Part shown: piece after piece, positions 60,725 through 64,000 of the stretch | Layout of the letters: every line of letters begins with the position of its first letter | Numbering within the stretch: position 1 is the first letter of the stretch | NCBI RefSeq assembly: GCF_000813845.1 | Contig: NZ_JWTB01000031.1 | Coordinates: 1-64,000 of the forward strand | DNA: 64,000 bases | Direction of reading: 5' to 3' | Source of the DNA: Pseudarthrobacter phenanthrenivorans | Lineage (GTDB): Bacteria > Actinomycetota > Actinomycetes > Actinomycetales > Micrococcaceae | Translations under genes and position numbers: made by a program | Notes under the pieces: model-generated | Databases searched by the model: none | What the model was told of the DNA's origin: nothing | Seen by the model: only the letters and a program-made list of their open reading frames with translations

Positions 60725-62086
60725 GTGTCTAGATTATTTGGAACTGATGGTGTCCGGGGGCTGGCCAATGGTCTGCTGACAGCAGAGCTGGCCCTGCAGC
60801 TGGCCCAGGCGGCCGCCGTCGTGCTTGGTCATGACCGCAACTCCAACGGCTCCCGGCCCCGCGCTGTGCTGGCCCGTGACCCGCGCGCCAGCGGCGAGTT
60901 CATCGCCGCCGCCGTCGAGGCCGGCCTTTCCAGCTCCGGCATCGACGTCTATGACGCTGGGGTCCTGCCCACTCCCGCCGCCGCGTACCTGGTGGCGGAC
61001 CTCGACGCCGACTTCGGCGTCATGATCTCCGCTTCCCACAACCCGGCGCCGGACAACGGCATCAAGTTCTTCGCCCGCGGCGGCCAGAAGCTGCCGGATG
61101 AGGTGGAGGACGCCATCGAGGCCCAGATGGGCAAGGAAGCCGTCCGCCCCACGGGCGCCGACGTCGGACGCATCCAGCGCTTCTCGGACGCCGAGGACCG
61201 CTACATCGTCCACCTGCTCCGCACCCTCCCACACCGGCTCGACGGGCTCACCGTGGTCCTCGACTGCGCCAACGGCGCCGCCAGCGGCTGCTCGCCCCAG
61301 CTCTTCAAGGACGCCGGCGCTGACGTCATCGTCATCGGCGCCGATCCGGACGGCCTGAACATCAATGACGGCGTCGGCTCCACCCACCTCGGCCCGCTCA
61401 AGGAAGCTGTGGTCAAGAACGGCGCCAACCTTGGCATCGCCCACGACGGCGACGCCGACCGCTGCCTCGCCGTGGACCACGAGGGCAACGAAGTGGACGG
61501 CGACCAGATCATGGCCATCCTGGCCATCGCCCTGCAAAAGTCTGGCAAGCTCAAGGACGACGTCCTGGTGGCCACCGTCATGAGCAACCTCGGCCTCAAG
61601 ATCGCCCTCCGCAACGCCGGCATCACCATCGTGGAAACCGCCGTGGGGGACCGCTACGTCCTGGAAGGCATGCGCGACGGCGGCTACAACCTCGGTGGCG
61701 AACAGTCAGGCCACGTCATCTTCGCCGACCACGCGACCACCGGCGATGGCCTCCTCACCGGCCTCCAGCTCGCAGCGCAGGTAGCCCTGACCGGCAAGCC
61801 GCTCAAGGAGCTGGCCACCGTCATGACCAAACTCCCGCAGGTGCTGATCAACGTCAAGGGCGTGGACCGGAGCCGGGTGGGCAGCAGCGACGTCCTCGCC
61901 CAGGCCGTGGCGGCAGCGGAAGCGGCACTCGGGGAAACCGGCCGCGTCCTGCTCCGCCCCTCAGGTACCGAGCCTGTGGTCCGGGTAATGGTGGAAGCCG
62001 CGGACGAAGAGACCGCGCAGTCCATCGCCGAACACCTGGCCCAGGTGGTCCGGACCGAGCTCGCGCTGGAACTTGTTAGTGAATAG
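60725..62086 (+). CDS. glmM: Phosphoglucosamine mutase
   Basis: Converts glucosamine-6-phosphate to glucosamine-1-phosphate for UDP-GlcNAc and peptidoglycan synthesis. Starts [15 protein letters not shown]. The phospho-serine is S104 in ISASHNP; the metal loop is D241-G-D-A-D-R246; the C-terminal phosphate loop is [14 protein letters not shown]. 453 residues. In related gene orders it follows rpsI; here surface-glycan genes lie between. Its end overlaps the convergent gene by 11 bases. Confidence 0.97.
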   Translation: MSRLFGTDGVRGLANGLLTAELALQLAQAAAVVLGHDRNSNGSRPRAVLARDPRASGEFIAAAVEAGLSSSGIDVYDAGVLPTPAAAYLVADLDADFGVMISASHNPAPDNGIKFFARGGQKLPDEVEDAIEAQMGKEAVRPTGADVGRIQRFSDAEDRYIVHLLRTLPHRLDGLTVVLDCANGAASGCSPQLFKDAGADVIVIGADPDGLNINDGVGSTHLGPLKEAVVKNGANLGIAHDGDADRCLAVDHEGNEVDGDQIMAILAIALQKSGKLKDDVLVATVMSNLGLKIALRNAGITIVETAVGDRYVLEGMRDGGYNLGGEQSGHVIFADHATTGDGLLTGLQLAAQVALTGKPLKELATVMTKLPQVLINVKGVDRSRVGSSDVLAQAVAAAEAALGETGRVLLRPSGTEPVVRVMVEAADEETAQSIAEHLAQVVRTELALELVSE

Positions 62087-63245
62087 CGGAGCCCGGAAGT
62101 GTTTTGCCGCTGCCCCGCATAAGGGCTCGGTACATCAGGATGACGGCTACGGCTTGGAATGAGAATGCGATCGCAAGAGGCATCGCGTAGCTGTTCCTTG
62201 CAAAATACAAGAAGTAAACAAACGCTCCTGTTGTGGCCAGTAGGCAAGGAACTATGCGTAACCCTGCCCAGTTAAAGAGAAGCAACGACATCACTTCAGC
62301 CGCAAAGAAGTAACGGTCGTGCATTTGCGGGAGCAACAGTGGGCATACGGCTACGACCGTAATGCACATATAGAGGCGACGGACCAAAGTATCCGCACCG
62401 CGCCAATAGGCGGCCGTGGCAACGGCTAGGGCGAGCGCGCATAGTAGGATACCCCACCATCTTCCCTGAGCGGCATCCATTTCCGGGAACCAGGCAAAGA
62501 TGTTGGCAGCCCCAGAAACCAATCGACCGTCCGTGGTTTGCCTTACATAGATAGTGAGCGTACTTTCCCAAGACCGCCCGAAGATTACAGGCGGCAAGCT
62601 GAGTGCTAACCAAACGCAGGTGGCCAGGAACGGACCTTTGAAGCCGCGACGGTTCCGAAGCGAGACCGCTGCCAACGCGGGTAGAAAAAACACTGACTGT
62701 AGCTTGAACGCGACTGCAACCCCCCACCATGACCAAGCACAGTTGTAGTTGTCCCGAAGCAGGCTTCGTGCCGACAACAAAAGGAACGCAGTGTAAATGG
62801 AATCGCACTGTCCCCACATCGCGGCATTGAGGAGAACCGTCGGGGCCAGCAGTGCTATGACCGCTATGGTTCGGGGTGCCAGCTGCGATGGGCCAAGCTG
62901 CTTTGCGAGCGCCGCTACCGCAAGGGCGAGTAGGACATCGCCCCCAACGGATACAGCCTTTATTGCGAAGAGGGGCTCAACGGGCAAAAGGCTGACCAAG
63001 AACAAAAGGAACAAATACGGGAAGTTGTAATTCGAGAAGTCCCCCCCGAGCGCCCAGACACCGCGGTCGCGAAACTGCTCCATCCAAGGCAAGAGGAAAG
63101 TGGCCGCATCTTCGCTCTCATACGGCATAAGGAAGAGCCGTGCGACAAGGGCTACGACGACGAGCAGGAGCGTGACTAGCGGCGGAGTCCTCGGGCCCCG
63201 AAATATTGATGACGCTCCCGCTTGATTGGCGATCATTTCCCCCAT
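62076..63245 (-). CDS. Polytopic GT-C type mannosyltransferase-like protein
   Basis: Membrane protein with about eleven helices. [19 protein letters not shown] in the first loop, the [15 protein letters not shown] segment and [14 protein letters not shown] near the end recall PIG-M/GT87-like glycosyltransferases that use polyprenyl-phosphate sugars. The ATG at 63245 (389 residues) places a short N-terminus before the first helix; 63287 and 63236 are alternatives, and no start has a good ribosome binding site. The frame's first ATG (63335) lies in a terminator and is rejected. Probably part of the same glycan island. Confidence 0.75.
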   Translation of the reverse strand: MGEMIANQAGASSIFRGPRTPPLVTLLLVVVALVARLFLMPYESEDAATFLLPWMEQFRDRGVWALGGDFSNYNFPYLFLLFLVSLLPVEPLFAIKAVSVGGDVLLALAVAALAKQLGPSQLAPRTIAVIALLAPTVLLNAAMWGQCDSIYTAFLLLSARSLLRDNYNCAWSWWGVAVAFKLQSVFFLPALAAVSLRNRRGFKGPFLATCVWLALSLPPVIFGRSWESTLTIYVRQTTDGRLVSGAANIFAWFPEMDAAQGRWWGILLCALALAVATAAYWRGADTLVRRLYMCITVVAVCPLLLPQMHDRYFFAAEVMSLLLFNWAGLRIVPCLLATTGAFVYFLYFARNSYAMPLAIAFSFQAVAVILMYRALMRGSGKTLPGSAIH

Positions 63246-63305
63246 TGCGCAATCATTTGGTGCGGAAAGAAGAAATGTCAATGGCATTTCCACAGCTAAA
63301 CAAAA

Positions 63306-63338
63306 GTGGCCCGCCTCCAACAGGAGGCGGGCCACTGG
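63306..63338 (-). terminator. mscL terminator
   Basis: AGTGGCCCGCCTCC pairs perfectly with GGAGGCGGGCCACT around AACA, 16 bases after the mscL stop on the minus strand; TTTTG follows on that strand. Confidence 0.9.
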
Positions 63339-63354
63339 CGGTTGAACAGGCGGC

Positions 63355-63756
63355 CTAAACGCGGTCCTTCAGCGCATCCCGGATCTCGGTCAGCAACGCA
63401 ACCTGCGGATCCTCGGCGGCATCCTTCTTGACGTCCTTGTTGATCCCCAGCCGGCGGTTGCGGCGCTCGATCATCATGTTCATCGGCATCACCACCACGA
63501 AGTAGATGGCAGCCGCGATCAACAGGAAGTTCACCACCGCCGTCAGCAGCACCCCGAACTCGATGGCGTTCCCGTTCAGCTCCACGCGCGCAAAGCTGTC
63601 AAAGTTGGGTGCGCCCACCAGGCCGGAGACGAACGGCATGAGCACCTTGTTCACCAGCGCCGTGACGACGGCTCCGAAGGCAGTACCCATGACAACAGCC
63701 ACGGCAAGGTCAACGACGTTGCCCTTCATGATGAAGTTCTTGAATCCACTAAGCAT
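63355..63756 (-). CDS. mscL: Large-conductance mechanosensitive channel
   Basis: Emergency osmolyte release channel, 133 residues from the ATG at 63756 (MLSGFKNFIMKGNVVDLAVA, the family N-terminus). Two membrane helices (VVDLAVAVVMGTAFGAVV and VVNFLLIAAAIYFVVV) and a charged C-terminal helix. A TTG three codons earlier is an alternative. TAGGTT seven bases before the ATG could be a -10. Lies 24 bases after the vanY stop, so readthrough is also possible. Confidence 0.95.
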   Translation of the reverse strand: MLSGFKNFIMKGNVVDLAVAVVMGTAFGAVVTALVNKVLMPFVSGLVGAPNFDSFARVELNGNAIEFGVLLTAVVNFLLIAAAIYFVVVMPMNMMIERRNRRLGINKDVKKDAAEDPQVALLTEIRDALKDRV

Positions 63757-63780
63757 GGAAACCAACCTAGCGCACCCGTG

Positions 63781-64000
63781 TTACAGGTAGGTTGGCGCCG
63801 CTTCGAGGCCGAAGTATTCCTCCAGTGTGGCAATGCCGCGGTTCAGCATGTCCGTCGCGGCTTCCACGCCCACGAACCGCATGTGCCACGGCTCGTAGAA
63901 GTACCCCGTGATGGGGTGCAGCATCCACTGGTACCGCACCACGAACCCGAACCGGTGCCCGTTGGCCTTCGCCCATGCCGCCGACGGCTGGTCCGCGAAA
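63781..64000 (-). CDS. VanY-type D-Ala-D-Ala carboxypeptidase (C-terminal part)
   Basis: The last 72 codons of a gene cut by the window edge. FGFVVRYQWMLHPITGYFYE followed by PWHMRFVG is the zinc-peptidase signature of the M15B (VanY/DacB-type) family, with the catalytic Glu and metal His in YEPWH. It trims peptidoglycan stem peptides outside the membrane. The N-terminus and any signal peptide are not visible. Confidence 0.88.
   Translation of the reverse strand, partial: FADQPSAAWAKANGHRFGFVVRYQWMLHPITGYFYEPWHMRFVGVEAATDMLNRGIATLEEYFGLEAAPTYL

Noticed and set aside
63246..63335. Start of the GT-C gene at 63335
   Set aside because: That ATG lies inside the mscL terminator; later starts leave a normal short N-terminus.

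Overview
The window is chromosomal DNA of a high-GC Gram-positive bacterium, most likely an Arthrobacter-type member of the Micrococcaceae (Actinobacteria). The evidence is the GC-rich third codon positions, frequent GTG and TTG starts, the protein sequences of the ribosomal and translation genes, the RG-rich tails on S3 and S5, and a spc operon without rpsN plus an alpha operon without rpsD. No prophage, insertion sequence, CRISPR array, tRNA or rRNA was seen.

Layout. 1-8900: rpoC and the str operon (rpsL, rpsG, fusA, tuf). 8900-12060: a small membrane protein, an Nramp manganese transporter with a palindromic operator-like site, and a convergent GH1 beta-glucosidase. 12287-17639: the S10 operon (rpsJ to rpsQ), closed by a terminator. 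17754-18270: a non-coding repeat array. 18552-22697: the spc operon (rplN to rplO), then secY-adk-map to 25693. 25783-29079: a carbohydrate ABC importer on the minus strand. 29296-30231: an S58-family peptidase. 30403-34543: infA, rpmJ, rpsM, rpsK, rpoA, rplQ, truA. 34591-37771: a histidine kinase, a divergent OmpR-type response regulator, and an HPt-like protein without its histidine. 37865-54625: two tandem tad (Flp pilus) loci on the minus strand with four Flp pilins, one prepilin peptidase and an orphan lipoprotein. 54863-55852: rplM-rpsI. 55986-63245: cell-surface glycan genes around glmM. 63355-64000: mscL and the end of a VanY-type carboxypeptidase.

How it fits together. A conserved transcription, translation and secretion backbone has been opened at several junctions, and accessory modules sit in the gaps: metal and sugar uptake, a pilus machine with a nearby signalling cluster, and surface polysaccharide synthesis. 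In the tad loci, CpaF powers assembly, TadB and TadC form the membrane platform, CpaE may position the machine, CpaB/RcpC, TadE and TadG are envelope or minor-pilin parts, and one A24 peptidase probably matures all the pilins.

The observations most worth a second look are: the paired tad loci, with near-identical duplicated pilins and a hairpin after each pilin gene; the HPt-like protein with Ile where the phospho-accepting His should be; the 17.8-18.3 kb array carrying ten copies of one 14-bp word in both orientations; and truA, whose probable leaderless start lies inside the coding-strand sequence of the rplQ terminator.
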